From: UBA5734 sp964528645
GTDB lineage: Bacteria > Bacillota > Clostridia > Saccharofermentanales > UBA5734
Direction of reading: 5' to 3'
Length of the DNA stretch: 15,966 nucleotides
Assembly (NCBI GenBank): GCA_964528645.1
Contig: CAZGSR010000049.1
Location: 1-15,966 of the forward strand
Part shown: in pieces, positions 7,176 through 14,519 of the stretch
Layout: the number at the start of each line of letters is the position of its first letter
Numbering within the stretch: position 1 is the stretch's first letter
Notes under the pieces: generated by a model
Databases searched by the model: none
The model's input: only the letters and a program-made list of their open reading frames with translations
What the model was told of the DNA's origin: nothing
Translations under genes and position numbers: made by a program

Positions 7176-8583
7176 CAATGAATTCCCCCTCGCCGATTGA
7201 TTCCGGATTGGCGACGATGACTGAAGACAGGCTGGGTTTGAGGTCCTCTTCCCCAGCCTCGGGACTGGCATCGATGATGGCGTATTCACGGTCATAATCG
7301 ACGATCTCAACAGGGACCAGTCGCGTGTAGCCACCTGTGACCATCAGGATGCTGGCAGTTCGGCTCGATGGCTCGAAATCGATCAGGGAGACGCGGGGAA
7401 TCCGCATCCCCTCTGTCTCGGAAACAGCCAGCTCAGCAGAGAAACTGCGCCGGTCAGAAAACCACTCCACTCTGCGGTCGGAACGGAAAATCGCAAAGCT
7501 GCCCTGGTCTTGGGGTTCCACCCGGACCAGGCGGCAATTCGTAATCTCGATGCCCTCGGAAGGAACCGCGACTGAATAGCGGCGATCGTCCGGCAAATCC
7601 GCAGGCTGGACGCCATCCAGGTAGAAGGCCAGGTAGTGCTCCAGACTGGACGTCACTCGCAAAACAGGCTCACCGGACCCGATTTCCCGGGCTGCAGTCT
7701 GGAACGTCTGAGCCTGTGCGAGGGCGTTGCGGTAGTCCTGATAGGTCAGAGTCTCAACAGCTGCCGATCCCAGTGCTTCCTCAAGGCCATCGAGATGGAA
7801 GGAAATAATGCCCGGCTGGCTGCTCACCAGCGTGCCTGATGAAAGCCCCAGGCTTTGCTCCAGGCTTTGCTTTTGCAGCAGGAGCTGGTCGAGCCGGGCA
7901 TCGTGGAAATCAACAGCAGCCAGCTTGCCGCTGCGCTGTTCCATGATCACGGTCATTGCGGCCTGGTAGGCTGGCAGATTGCGCAAGGACTGGTTCATGA
8001 CATCACCCCGGACCAGGTTGACGATCGACGACAAAGCCACTGCACTTTCGTTGTAGATAGCCCTGGCTCCGGAGCCCTTGCCCTGGTTCATCAGTTCCAG
8101 CTGCAAATCCACGATATCTTGTTCGCATTTGTCCAGCTCATCGAGCTGGCGTTCCAGGCCGGACGGGATGACCAGGGCCAGCTTTTGTCCGCGCGAAACC
8201 CGCATGCCTTCGGTCACGAGTGGTTTGACCTGGCCGCTCGAAGGAGCGACAGCCACACTGTCATCACGCAAAATCAGGGCATTGCCCTGGGCATAATGAG
8301 TCAGTTTACCTTTCTGGATAAACAGGAATTGTGGATTGGGCCTGGTTTTGCGCATGACAACCAGAATCAGGACCGCCATGACCAGCATGATAAATAAAAC
8401 CAATACCGACAGGAATATGGCGCGCGAACGTGCCTTGCGCCTTTCGATCCGCATCAGGCGCTCGACAGGGTCTATTGGCCGGCGCTTGGTACGACTGCCA
8501 GGCTGGCGACCGTCACGATGGTCGACCCGCCGCTCGGGGCGACGATCGGGTGTGCGATTGGAGCTGCGGGGAGGCGGATTCAC
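7168..8583 (-). CDS. HlyD-like single-pass membrane protein (adaptor-type)
   Basis: A protein of 471 residues. The first 54 residues are cytoplasmic and very rich in Arg and Pro, one membrane segment spans about 55-77, and the rest is extracytoplasmic. Residues 100-140 (VAVAPSSGQVKPLVTEGMRVSRGQKL) resemble half of a biotinyl-lipoyl-like domain of HlyD adaptors. A helical region (about 143-250) could form the hairpin, and the C-terminal part is beta-rich. Families like this are annotated as HlyD efflux adaptors, yet no ABC, RND or MFS partner is present here. The GTG start has GGGAG 8 bases upstream. It lies 3 bases after the methionine gamma-lyase-family gene and overlaps yggS by 8 bases. The link with yggS and sepF suggests a role in the envelope or at the division site rather than drug export, but this is inference. 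Confidence 0.72.
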   Translation of the reverse strand: MNPPPRSSNRTPDRRPERRVDHRDGRQPGSRTKRRPIDPVERLMRIERRKARSRAIFLSVLVLFIMLVMAVLILVVMRKTRPNPQFLFIQKGKLTHYAQGNALILRDDSVAVAPSSGQVKPLVTEGMRVSRGQKLALVIPSGLERQLDELDKCEQDIVDLQLELMNQGKGSGARAIYNESAVALSSIVNLVRGDVMNQSLRNLPAYQAAMTVIMEQRSGKLAAVDFHDARLDQLLLQKQSLEQSLGLSSGTLVSSQPGIISFHLDGLEEALGSAAVETLTYQDYRNALAQAQTFQTAAREIGSGEPVLRVTSSLEHYLAFYLDGVQPADLPDDRRYSVAVPSEGIEITNCRLVRVEPQDQGSFAIFRSDRRVEWFSDRRSFSAELAVSETEGMRIPRVSLIDFEPSSRTASILMVTGGYTRLVPVEIVDYDREYAIIDASPEAGEEDLKPSLSSVIVANPESIGEGEFIGG

Positions 8584-8586
8584 AGG

Positions 8587-9894
8587 CTAGTCTCCCGGCT
8601 GGCCACGGCCTGGCTGGCTCTTGCCCGTCATGCGCTCATAGGCGAGCAGGCAGGCCAGGCGGACTGTTTCAAAGTTGAGCCCACCCTGGAGGTAGGCAGG
8701 AAAAGGCGGCTTCAAGGGGCCATCCGCCGAAAGCTCGATCGACGAGCCTTGGACGAAGGCGCCGGCAGCCATGATAACCGGGCTGTCATAGCCAGGCATG
8801 GCCCACGGCTCCGGCCGGACGAAGCTGTCGACCGGGGAGGCGGCCTGGATCGCCTGGCAAAAAGCGACCAGACGGTCCGGATCGCCGAATTCCAGCGTCT
8901 GGACCAGATCACCCCGGATGGCATCAGCAGCCGGGTAGGTTTTATAGCCGGCACCGCCAAAAAGCGCGGCAGCAAAGGCAGCTCCTTTGAGACTTTCGGC
9001 GACAATCTGCGGCGCCAGGTAAAAGCCCTGGGCGATCAGGCGGGAAAACCCAAGCGTCGGGCCGACATGGCTGCCCAATCCGGGTGCAGTCAGGCGCGAG
9101 GCAACTTTTTCCACGAGATCGGCGCGGCCGGCGACATAGCCACCCGAAGGGCAGAGCCCGCCTCCGGGGTTTTTAATCAGAGACCCAGCTACAAGGTCCG
9201 CACCCACCATGCAAGGTTCTTGGGTCTCGACGAATTCGCCGTAGCAGTTGTCGACCAGCACAATCGCCTGTGGCTGGTGCTGGCGTACGGTCTGGACGAT
9301 CTGGGCGATGTCATCGACCAGGAGCGAGCGGCGGGTAGTATAGCCGCGGGATTTCTGGATGAAAACGACCTTCGTCCGGTCATCCAGGGCCTTCGCAATG
9401 CCAGCCAGGTCGGGAGTGCCATCTGGCAGGAGGTCAAGTTCACTGTAATGGACACCCATATCGCAAAGCGAACCATCCGGAGCCGGTGATCCGTCATCGG
9501 TCACACCGATGGTTGATTGCAGCGTATCATAAGGGCGTCCGGTGACGGACAACAGGGTGTCGCCAGGTCGCAGGAGGCCAAAGAAACAAATCGCCAGGGC
9601 CTGAGTCCCGGCGCTGATCTGGATCCGGACGAGCGCCTTTTCGGCACCGAAAACGCGTGCATAGGCTTTTTCAATCTGGTCCCGTCCGGAATCGTCGTAA
9701 CCATAGCCGGTTGTCCCGCCCAGGCTGCTTTCGGCCAGACGGGCTTCATGAAACGCATGCAAGACCCGCAGCTGGTTGATGCTGCGGGTCTGGTCGATGC
9801 GGGCAAAAACAAGGGCAAGATCCTGGATGATCGCATCGGAGTGCACAACGGTCTCCGGCGAGATCCCGAATCGGGCAAAGGCCTGGGTGATCAA
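8587..9894 (-). CDS. Methionine gamma-lyase family PLP-dependent protein (aluminium-resistance type)
   Basis: Fold-type I PLP enzyme of 435 residues in the family once labelled aluminium resistance protein. Seen: GGTTGYGYDDSGRD at 59-72, SAGTQAL (PLP-phosphate region) at 94-100, D215 in VLVDNCYGEF (pyridine N contact), and the lysine K241 in GSLIKNPGGG. It probably cleaves a sulfur or related amino acid by elimination; the substrate is not defined by sequence. The start is TTG at 9892-9894, overlapping the stop of the ACT gene as TTGA, with a near-perfect AAGGAGGT nine bases upstream inside the ACT gene. That strongly supports coupled translation from TTG. The HlyD-like gene follows after 3 bases. 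Confidence 0.88.
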   Translation of the reverse strand: MITQAFARFGISPETVVHSDAIIQDLALVFARIDQTRSINQLRVLHAFHEARLAESSLGGTTGYGYDDSGRDQIEKAYARVFGAEKALVRIQISAGTQALAICFFGLLRPGDTLLSVTGRPYDTLQSTIGVTDDGSPAPDGSLCDMGVHYSELDLLPDGTPDLAGIAKALDDRTKVVFIQKSRGYTTRRSLLVDDIAQIVQTVRQHQPQAIVLVDNCYGEFVETQEPCMVGADLVAGSLIKNPGGGLCPSGGYVAGRADLVEKVASRLTAPGLGSHVGPTLGFSRLIAQGFYLAPQIVAESLKGAAFAAALFGGAGYKTYPAADAIRGDLVQTLEFGDPDRLVAFCQAIQAASPVDSFVRPEPWAMPGYDSPVIMAAGAFVQGSSIELSADGPLKPPFPAYLQGGLNFETVRLACLLAYERMTGKSQPGRGQPGD

Positions 9895-10322
9895 ATGCCG
9901 TAGACCTCCTTGGTCGAAAGGACACGGATAGCGGATTTTTCCAGTTTCTCGAGCGCCAGTTGCGGATTCTGGACCCGGATGATGACGACAGCATCATCCG
10001 TAACCCGTCCGATGTAGGCATAGAGATAGTCGACCGAGATCGAGCCTTCGCTGAGGATCTCGAGGGCGACATCGAGCTGGCCCGGCAAATTGGGGATGGC
10101 GATCGCGATCACATGCGTGGCGCTGACCGTGAAGCCCTGGTTCGTCAGGACCTCCTGGGCCTTGGCTGGCTGGTCGACAATCATGCGTAAGATGCCGTAT
10201 TCGGTTGTGTCGGCGATCACGAGGGCCCGGATATCGACACCTGCTTCACGCAGGGTCCGGGTCACTTCTGCCAGACGGCCGGATTTGTTTTCGAGGAAGA
10301 CAGAAATCTGGGTGACGAGCAT
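9891..10322 (-). CDS. Tandem ACT-domain amino-acid-binding protein
   Basis: A small protein of 143 residues with two ACT folds, about 1-68 and 69-143. Seen: the first ACT begins TQISVFLENKSGRLAEVTRTL, continues as AGVDIRALVIADT, and ends GILRMIVDQP; the second begins VIAIAIPNLPGQLDVALEIL. ACT domains bind amino acids and regulate enzymes or genes. Stand-alone copies next to iorAB and paaK probably sense an aromatic or other amino acid. The start is the ATG at 10320-10322, preceded by GGGAGG at 7 bases; a start five codons earlier has no such site. It follows iorB after 42 bases containing a hairpin and overlaps the next gene by 4 bases. Confidence 0.88.
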   Translation of the reverse strand: MLVTQISVFLENKSGRLAEVTRTLREAGVDIRALVIADTTEYGILRMIVDQPAKAQEVLTNQGFTVSATHVIAIAIPNLPGQLDVALEILSEGSISVDYLYAYIGRVTDDAVVIIRVQNPQLALEKLEKSAIRVLSTKEVYGI

Positions 10323-10343
10323 CGCGATTCCTCCCATTTGAAG

Positions 10344-10364
10344 TCCGTACAGAGATGGTACGGA
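10344..10364 (-). other. Intercistronic hairpin after iorB
   Basis: TCCGTAC (10344-10350) and GTACGGA (10358-10364) form a perfect 7-base stem around a 7-base loop, starting at the base after the iorB stop codon. No T-run follows on the minus strand, so it is not a classical terminator. It could stabilise the upstream RNA or reduce read-through to the ACT gene. Confidence 0.6.
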
Positions 10365-10976
10365 TCAAAACTCACATTTGTATTTGATTATATCAGATCC
10401 GCTCTGGAATGCCTTGTGGTTGACGGCGCGAAGTTTTTCCGGGAAAACAAGATCGATCGCTTTCGCAAAAATCTCCGGTTCGATCGCAGTCAGGCGGGAC
10501 ATGGCTCCGAGCATGACGACATTGGTCGCCCGGTAGCTGCCTGCTTCGTCGGCCAGTTTCTGGGCATCGAAGGAAAAGACTTTGCTTTGGCCCAGGGCTT
10601 TCTGGTCGAGTTCGCTGACAATGTCCTGCGGGTATTTGGCCACGCCGGTGGAAACCGTGGCCGGCGGGATCTGCAAATTGTTGACCAGGAGCGCGCCGCC
10701 CGCCTTGAGCAAGTAGGCCCAGCGCAGGGCCTCCAGCTCTTCGAAGGACAGGATGAAATCGGCCTGGGCCGGCTCGATGATCGGTGAAGCCACGGTCTCG
10801 GCCATGCGGACATAGGTGATGACGCTGCCACCGCGCTGCGACATGCCGTGGACTTCTGAGACTTTGACATCCAGACCGAGGAGGTTGGCAACGGTGCCGA
10901 GCAATTTGCCGGCAACCAGGGTTCCCTGGCCACCCACACCGACCAGGGCAATGTTTAAGGAAAAAGGCTGGCTCAT
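10365..10976 (-). CDS. iorB: Indolepyruvate:ferredoxin oxidoreductase beta subunit
   Basis: The gamma-domain type subunit of the 2-oxoacid:ferredoxin oxidoreductase superfamily, 203 residues, the normal IorB length. Seen: nucleotide-loop-like VGVGGQGTLVAGKLLG at 12-27, EVHGMSQRGGSV, the LSFEELEALRW region and PPATVSTG. With IorA it oxidatively decarboxylates aryl-pyruvates (indolepyruvate, phenylpyruvate, hydroxyphenylpyruvate) to aryl-acetyl-CoA, reducing ferredoxin. The ATG start at 10974-10976 overlaps the iorA stop (ATGA), with AAAGGAGG about 10 bases upstream inside iorA. The open frame extends further upstream, but that stretch shadows the ferredoxin domain of iorA. Confidence 0.94.
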   Translation of the reverse strand: MSQPFSLNIALVGVGGQGTLVAGKLLGTVANLLGLDVKVSEVHGMSQRGGSVITYVRMAETVASPIIEPAQADFILSFEELEALRWAYLLKAGGALLVNNLQIPPATVSTGVAKYPQDIVSELDQKALGQSKVFSFDAQKLADEAGSYRATNVVMLGAMSRLTAIEPEIFAKAIDLVFPEKLRAVNHKAFQSGSDIIKYKCEF

Positions 10977-12769
10977 GCTTCGTTGCCTCCTTTCAAAGCG
11001 CCAAAATTGCAGACTCGCGTGCAGAGATGGCAGGCGTTGCAGATATTCGGATCGATCTGCGGATAGCCATCCGGACCAGCCAGCAGGGCTGGACACATAA
11101 TCTTGATGCAGGCCTGGCAGCGCGTACATTTATCGCGGTCCAGCTTGACGACATCCTCTTTTTTGCCAATGCCGGGTGGAATCAAGGCGCAGGGACGCTT
11201 GGCGATGATCACGGTGACGTGCGGTTCTTCCACGGCCTGCTTGATGACTTTGACGCAGGCCTTGATGTCAGCCGGATCGACCTCATAGATCGAGCGCACG
11301 CCGATGGCGCGGCACAACTGCTCGAGGTCGAGCTCAGGGGCGGGCTGGTTGTGGATGTCGAGGCCGCTGGCAGCGTTCTGCTGGTGGCCGGTCATGCCGG
11401 TGATGGAATTGTCGAGGATGATCACGGTGCTGGTGCTGCCGTTGTAGACACTGTTGACCAGGCTGGATACGCCCGTGTGCAGGAAGGTCGAGTCACCGAT
11501 GACGGCGACTGATTTCCTGGCCATTTCATGGTCTGTGACCTGGTCAAGACCATGGGCCATGCCGACCGACGCACCCATGCACAGGCAGGCATCCATGGCA
11601 TTGGTTGGTGCCAGAGCCCCCAGGGTATAGCAGCCGATGTCTCCGGCGACCGTCAGTTTCAAACGGTTCAAGGCCATAAACAGCCCCTTGTGCGGACAGC
11701 CGGCACACATCACTGGCGGACGTCCGGGCGCAGGAGTCAGGGCCGATGTGTCATACGCAGGATCGAGGGTGGTGTCCGGATTGAAAGATTTGTTCAGGAG
11801 GGCAATGCTGTATTCGCCCTGCAGGGTGAACAGGGATTTGCCTTCACAGGCGATTCCGGCAGCCTTGATCTCGGTCTCGATGAAAGGATCGAGCTCCTCG
11901 ACGACGACAAAGCGCTCGACGGAGGCGGCAAAGGCACGGATCTGCTCGATCGGCAGCGGATAGACCAGTCCCAGTTTGAAAATCGAAGCCTCCGGCAAGG
12001 CCTCGCGGACGTACTGGTAGGCCATGCCGCTGGTCAAAATGCCCAGCTTGTCAGATTTCCTGGTGATCGTAAAGGCGCCTGGCACCGATCCGGCATCGAG
12101 ATCCTTCTGGATCTGGCTCTGGCGGCTCTCGACCACCACATGGCGCTTGATCGCCATCCCCGGCATCATGACGTATTTCATCATGTCTTTGACGTAGGGG
12201 CGCTTGGGCTGCTCCTGCGGCTCACCAACGGTGACCTGGGTCCGGGAGTGGGAAATGCGGGTGGTCAGGCGGAGCATGACCGGGGTGTCATACTGCTCGG
12301 ACAGGGCGAACGCCTGGCGGGTCATGTCAAGGCATTCCTGACTGTCTGCGGGCTCGAACATCATCAGCTTGGCCGCTCGGGCGTAATGGCGGCTGTCCTG
12401 CTCGTTCTGCGAGCTGTGCATGCCCGGGTCGTCAGCTACGACGACGACCAGACCGCCGTTGACACCTGTATAGGAGGAGGTGAACAGCGGATCGGCCGCC
12501 ACATTGAGGCCGACATGTTTCATGCAGGACATGGCCCGGCCGCCGCCGAGGCTGGCGCCGTAGGCGACCTCGAGGCCGACTTTTTCATTGGTTGCCCACT
12601 CCGTGTAAATGCGCGTATATTTGGCGGCATTGACGGTGATTTCTGTACTGGGAGTACCCGGGTATGAAGAAATCACCTTGACGCCGGCTTCGAAAGCCCC
12701 ACGGGCGATCGCTTCGTTGCCGAGCAGGAGTTGCCGGTCCAATCCGGCTGCATTGGCAGGTTTGTCCAT
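10973..12769 (-). CDS. iorA: Indolepyruvate:ferredoxin oxidoreductase alpha subunit
   Basis: A protein of 598 residues, the typical IorA length. The layout in order is: N-terminal pyrimidine-binding domain (LLGNEAIARGAFEAG, then SSYPGTPSTEI), a middle domain, and a thiamine diphosphate domain with GDIGCYTLG, MGASVGMAHGLDQ and VIGDSTFLHTG...LDNSITGMTG. The C-terminal ferredoxin-like domain binds two 4Fe-4S clusters through C548, C551, C554, C559 and C577, C580, C583, C587. It carries the catalytic centre for oxidation of aromatic 2-oxoacids to aryl-acetyl-CoA, CO2 and reduced ferredoxin; the enzyme is oxygen sensitive, which fits an anaerobe. The ATG start has AGGAAGGA about 11 bases upstream, 21 bases after paaK. 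It is coupled to iorB by a 4-base overlap. Confidence 0.96.
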   Translation of the reverse strand: MDKPANAAGLDRQLLLGNEAIARGAFEAGVKVISSYPGTPSTEITVNAAKYTRIYTEWATNEKVGLEVAYGASLGGGRAMSCMKHVGLNVAADPLFTSSYTGVNGGLVVVVADDPGMHSSQNEQDSRHYARAAKLMMFEPADSQECLDMTRQAFALSEQYDTPVMLRLTTRISHSRTQVTVGEPQEQPKRPYVKDMMKYVMMPGMAIKRHVVVESRQSQIQKDLDAGSVPGAFTITRKSDKLGILTSGMAYQYVREALPEASIFKLGLVYPLPIEQIRAFAASVERFVVVEELDPFIETEIKAAGIACEGKSLFTLQGEYSIALLNKSFNPDTTLDPAYDTSALTPAPGRPPVMCAGCPHKGLFMALNRLKLTVAGDIGCYTLGALAPTNAMDACLCMGASVGMAHGLDQVTDHEMARKSVAVIGDSTFLHTGVSSLVNSVYNGSTSTVIILDNSITGMTGHQQNAASGLDIHNQPAPELDLEQLCRAIGVRSIYEVDPADIKACVKVIKQAVEEPHVTVIIAKRPCALIPPGIGKKEDVVKLDRDKCTRCQACIKIMCPALLAGPDGYPQIDPNICNACHLCTRVCNFGALKGGNEA

Positions 12770-12790
12770 GGTGTTACAGTTCCTTCCTGT

Positions 12791-14092
12791 TCAGAATGAT
12801 TTGGTTCTCAGGTCGATGACCCGCTTGGCTTTTCCAGCCGTGCGCTCGAGGGTCTGGGGACTCAGGAGTTTGACCCGGACATCGATCTGCAGGACCGTAC
12901 GGATTTTGTGGCGGATCTCCTTGGTCAGTTCTTCCAGTTCACGATAGCTTTCGAGGCGCGAGGCGTCGATCAGCTCGACCTGGACTTCGATCTGGTCCAT
13001 GAAATGCTCAGTGGTGACGATGATCTGGTAATGTGGCCCGATGCCATGGATGGTCATCAGGACTGCTTCGATCTGGGACGGGAAGACATTGACGCCGCGG
13101 ATGATCATCATATCGTCGGAGCGGCCGCGGACCAGGTCCATGCGCACATTGGTCCGGCCGCAGGAGCAGCGCTCATAGTTGAGACGCGTGATGTCCTTGG
13201 TCCGGTAACGCAGCATCGGGATGCCTTCCTTGGTCAGGGTCGTCAGGACAAGCTCCCCTTCTTCTCCCTCCGGCAGTGTCTCACCCGTCACGGGATCGAT
13301 GATTTCCGGGAAGAAATGGTCCTCATTGATGTGCATGCCTTCAAAGGCCAGGCATTCATAGGAAACGCCGGGACCGGTGATTTCAGTCAGGCCGTAATTT
13401 TGGGTGTCTGTGATGCCCAGGCGCATCTCGATCAAGCGGCGCATCTCAGGGGTGTGTCCTTCGCCGCCGAAAAGGCCGACGCGCAGTTTAAGATCCTCCG
13501 GTGCGATTCCCTGTTCAGCCATGACCTCGGACAGATGCAGTGCATAGGAGGGTGTGGCAATCAGGACGGTCGTGCCCAGGTCCTGCATGAACATCAGCTG
13601 GCGTTCGGAATTGCCGCTCGAATGCGGAATCACGGCGGCGCCCAGGTGCTCGAGGCCATAGTGGAGGCCAAAGCCGCCGGTGAACATGCCGTAACCGAAA
13701 GCGATCTGGCAGACATCGTCCGCTGTAACCCCGGCTGCCGCCGCCAGACGAGCACAGCAATCCGTCCAGACTGCCATGTCATTTCGGGTGTAGCCGACAA
13801 TGATCGGCTTGCCGGTCGTGCCGGACGACGCGTGGTAGCGCACAATCGCCCGCGTATCCTCGGCAAACATCCCAGTCGGATAATTGTCGCGCAGATCATT
13901 CTTGACCGTGAAAGGGATCTTCTCAAGATCTTTCAATGACTTGATATCTGAAGGTTTCAGCCCGATCGCATCCATCCGGTCCCGGTAGAAAGCCACCCGT
14001 TCGTAAGCCCGGCTCACCGTCTCCTGCAGCCTCAAAAGCTGCAGCGCAGCCATCTCCGAACGATTCATAGTCTCAGCAGGATTCCAGATCAT
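12791..14092 (-). CDS. paaK: Phenylacetate-CoA ligase
   Basis: Adenylate-forming enzyme of 433 residues, the standard PaaK length. Seen: YHASSGTTGKPIIVGYT with the ATP loop SSGTTGKP at 89-96; FGGEGHTPEMR; the motif near NYGLTEITGPG; LRYRTKDIT; CSCGRTNVRMDLVRGRSDDM; and the C-terminal domain with RGVNVFPSQIE and ERTAGKAKRV. It joins an arylacetate to CoA with ATP giving AMP and PPi. With IorAB it can link arylacetates to aryl-pyruvates, as a step toward aromatic amino acids or, in reverse, for energy capture; direction cannot be read from sequence. The start is the ATG at 14090-14092, preceded by GAGGTG at 6 bases. The frame is open for 31 more codons, but these hold the promoter region and look non-coding. 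Confidence 0.95.
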   Translation of the reverse strand: MIWNPAETMNRSEMAALQLLRLQETVSRAYERVAFYRDRMDAIGLKPSDIKSLKDLEKIPFTVKNDLRDNYPTGMFAEDTRAIVRYHASSGTTGKPIIVGYTRNDMAVWTDCCARLAAAAGVTADDVCQIAFGYGMFTGGFGLHYGLEHLGAAVIPHSSGNSERQLMFMQDLGTTVLIATPSYALHLSEVMAEQGIAPEDLKLRVGLFGGEGHTPEMRRLIEMRLGITDTQNYGLTEITGPGVSYECLAFEGMHINEDHFFPEIIDPVTGETLPEGEEGELVLTTLTKEGIPMLRYRTKDITRLNYERCSCGRTNVRMDLVRGRSDDMMIIRGVNVFPSQIEAVLMTIHGIGPHYQIIVTTEHFMDQIEVQVELIDASRLESYRELEELTKEIRHKIRTVLQIDVRVKLLSPQTLERTAGKAKRVIDLRTKSF

Positions 14093-14156
14093 GATCGGCA
14101 CCTCATCTATGGAATATATAAAGAAGCAATTCAAAACAATGAAACGACTAGGGAAA

Positions 14157-14185
14157 ATGATAGCAATAGAAAAAGGGATTTGCAA
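14157..14185 (-). promoter_or_regulatory. Extended -10 promoter for the paaK-iorAB operon
   Basis: On the minus strand TATCAT (14157-14162) is preceded by TGC (extended -10). TTGCAA (14180-14185) lies 17 bases upstream as the -35 box. This predicts a leader of about 58 bases before the paaK start, too short for a T-box or similar riboswitch. Confidence 0.68.
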
Positions 14186-14198
14186 CGTTCACAACGCT
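14184..14198. promoter_or_regulatory. Candidate operator dyad over the -35 box
   Basis: AACGTT (14184-14189), CAC, AACGCT (14193-14198) forms a 6-3-6 imperfect inverted repeat; its core CGTT-CAC-AACG is perfect. It overlaps the -35 hexamer of the paaK promoter, where a repressor or activator would bind. No regulator gene is in the window to pair with it. Confidence 0.4.
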
Positions 14199-14280
14199 TA
14201 CCAAAAGTCAGATGTCAGCCTGTTTCCCCTGGAATAGCCTCATATTTGATAACATTCCAAACAGTGTCCCCAACAAATGA

Positions 14281-14317
14281 GAAAAGAAAAACCCCACAAC
14301 CTTACAGGCTGTGGGGT
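14281..14317 (-). terminator. Intrinsic terminator of tRNA-Leu
   Basis: ACCCCACA (14291-14298) pairs perfectly with TGTGGGGT (14310-14317). On the minus strand the stem is followed by TTTTTCTTTTC at 14281-14290. It lies 7 bases after the CCA end of the tRNA and separates it from paaK. Confidence 0.9.
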
Positions 14318-14324
14318 GAATCTC

Positions 14325-14407
14325 TGGTGCGGTCAATGGGACTTGAACCCATACGGTTGCCCATACGCCCCTCAAACGTACGCGTCTGCCAGTTCCGCCA
14401 TGACCGC
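14325..14407 (-). tRNA. tRNA-Leu, anticodon GAG
   Basis: A class II tRNA with encoded CCA. The acceptor stem is GCGGTCA with TGACCGC, discriminator A then CCA. The D-arm contains GGCGGAACTGGCAGAC, typical of leucine tRNAs. The anticodon stem TACGT/GCGTA holds the loop TTGAGGG, giving GAG, which reads CUC and CUU codons. There is a short variable arm, and the T-arm is ATGGG-TTCAAGT-CCCAT. A consensus promoter and a strong terminator flank it, so it is a single-gene transcript. Confidence 0.96.
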
Positions 14408-14435
14408 ACTGATCTGATCTTTGCCGTCACCGATC

Positions 14436-14453
14436 TTGCATCGTAGGATGCAA
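14436..14453. other. Hairpin in the tRNA-Leu leader
   Basis: TTGCATC (14436-14442) and GATGCAA (14447-14453) form a perfect 7-base stem with a GTAG loop. It sits between the promoter and the tRNA 5' end, in the leader that RNase P removes. It may be a processing or stability element, or incidental. Confidence 0.5.
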
Positions 14454-14489
14454 CCAGCAACGAGAGGGTTTGCCGTTCAGGCACAAGCA

Positions 14490-14519
14490 ATTATAATCAG
14501 CCCCTTGTGGCTTTGTCAA
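14490..14519 (-). promoter_or_regulatory. Consensus sigma-A promoter of tRNA-Leu
   Basis: On the minus strand TTGACA (14514-14519) and TATAAT (14490-14495) are both perfect hexamers with an 18-base spacer. It predicts a tRNA leader of about 75 bases. The insertion sequence ends 18 bases upstream of the -35 box. Confidence 0.92.

Noticed and set aside
7176..7334. Extra 53-codon N-terminal extension of the YggS protein
   Set aside because: It lies inside the HlyD-like gene in another frame, has no family similarity that I recognise, and a good ribosome site precedes the internal GTG/TTG start.
10977..11129. Longer IorB with 51 more residues
   Set aside because: The extra part is the antisense-frame shadow of the iorA ferredoxin domain; the start at 10976 overlaps the iorA stop in the usual ATGA manner.
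11528..12667. Long plus-strand open frame opposite iorA, and similar ones opposite the lyase, PaaK and transposase genes
   Set aside because: They are opposite-strand shadows in GC-rich coding DNA, with no recognisable domains.
14113..14139. TATATT with TTGTTT as the paaK promoter
   Set aside because: The spacer is only 15 bases and the start would fall too close to the ribosome site; the extended -10 promoter at 14157-14185 is better.
14093..14185. Extra 31-codon N-terminal extension of PaaK
   Set aside because: The stretch is AT-rich and contains the promoter, and the ATG at 14092 has GAGGTG at the right distance and gives the normal PaaK length.
14093..14280. T-box or other riboswitch ahead of paaK
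   Set aside because: The predicted leader is only about 58 bases, and no T-box sequence or multi-stem structure is visible.
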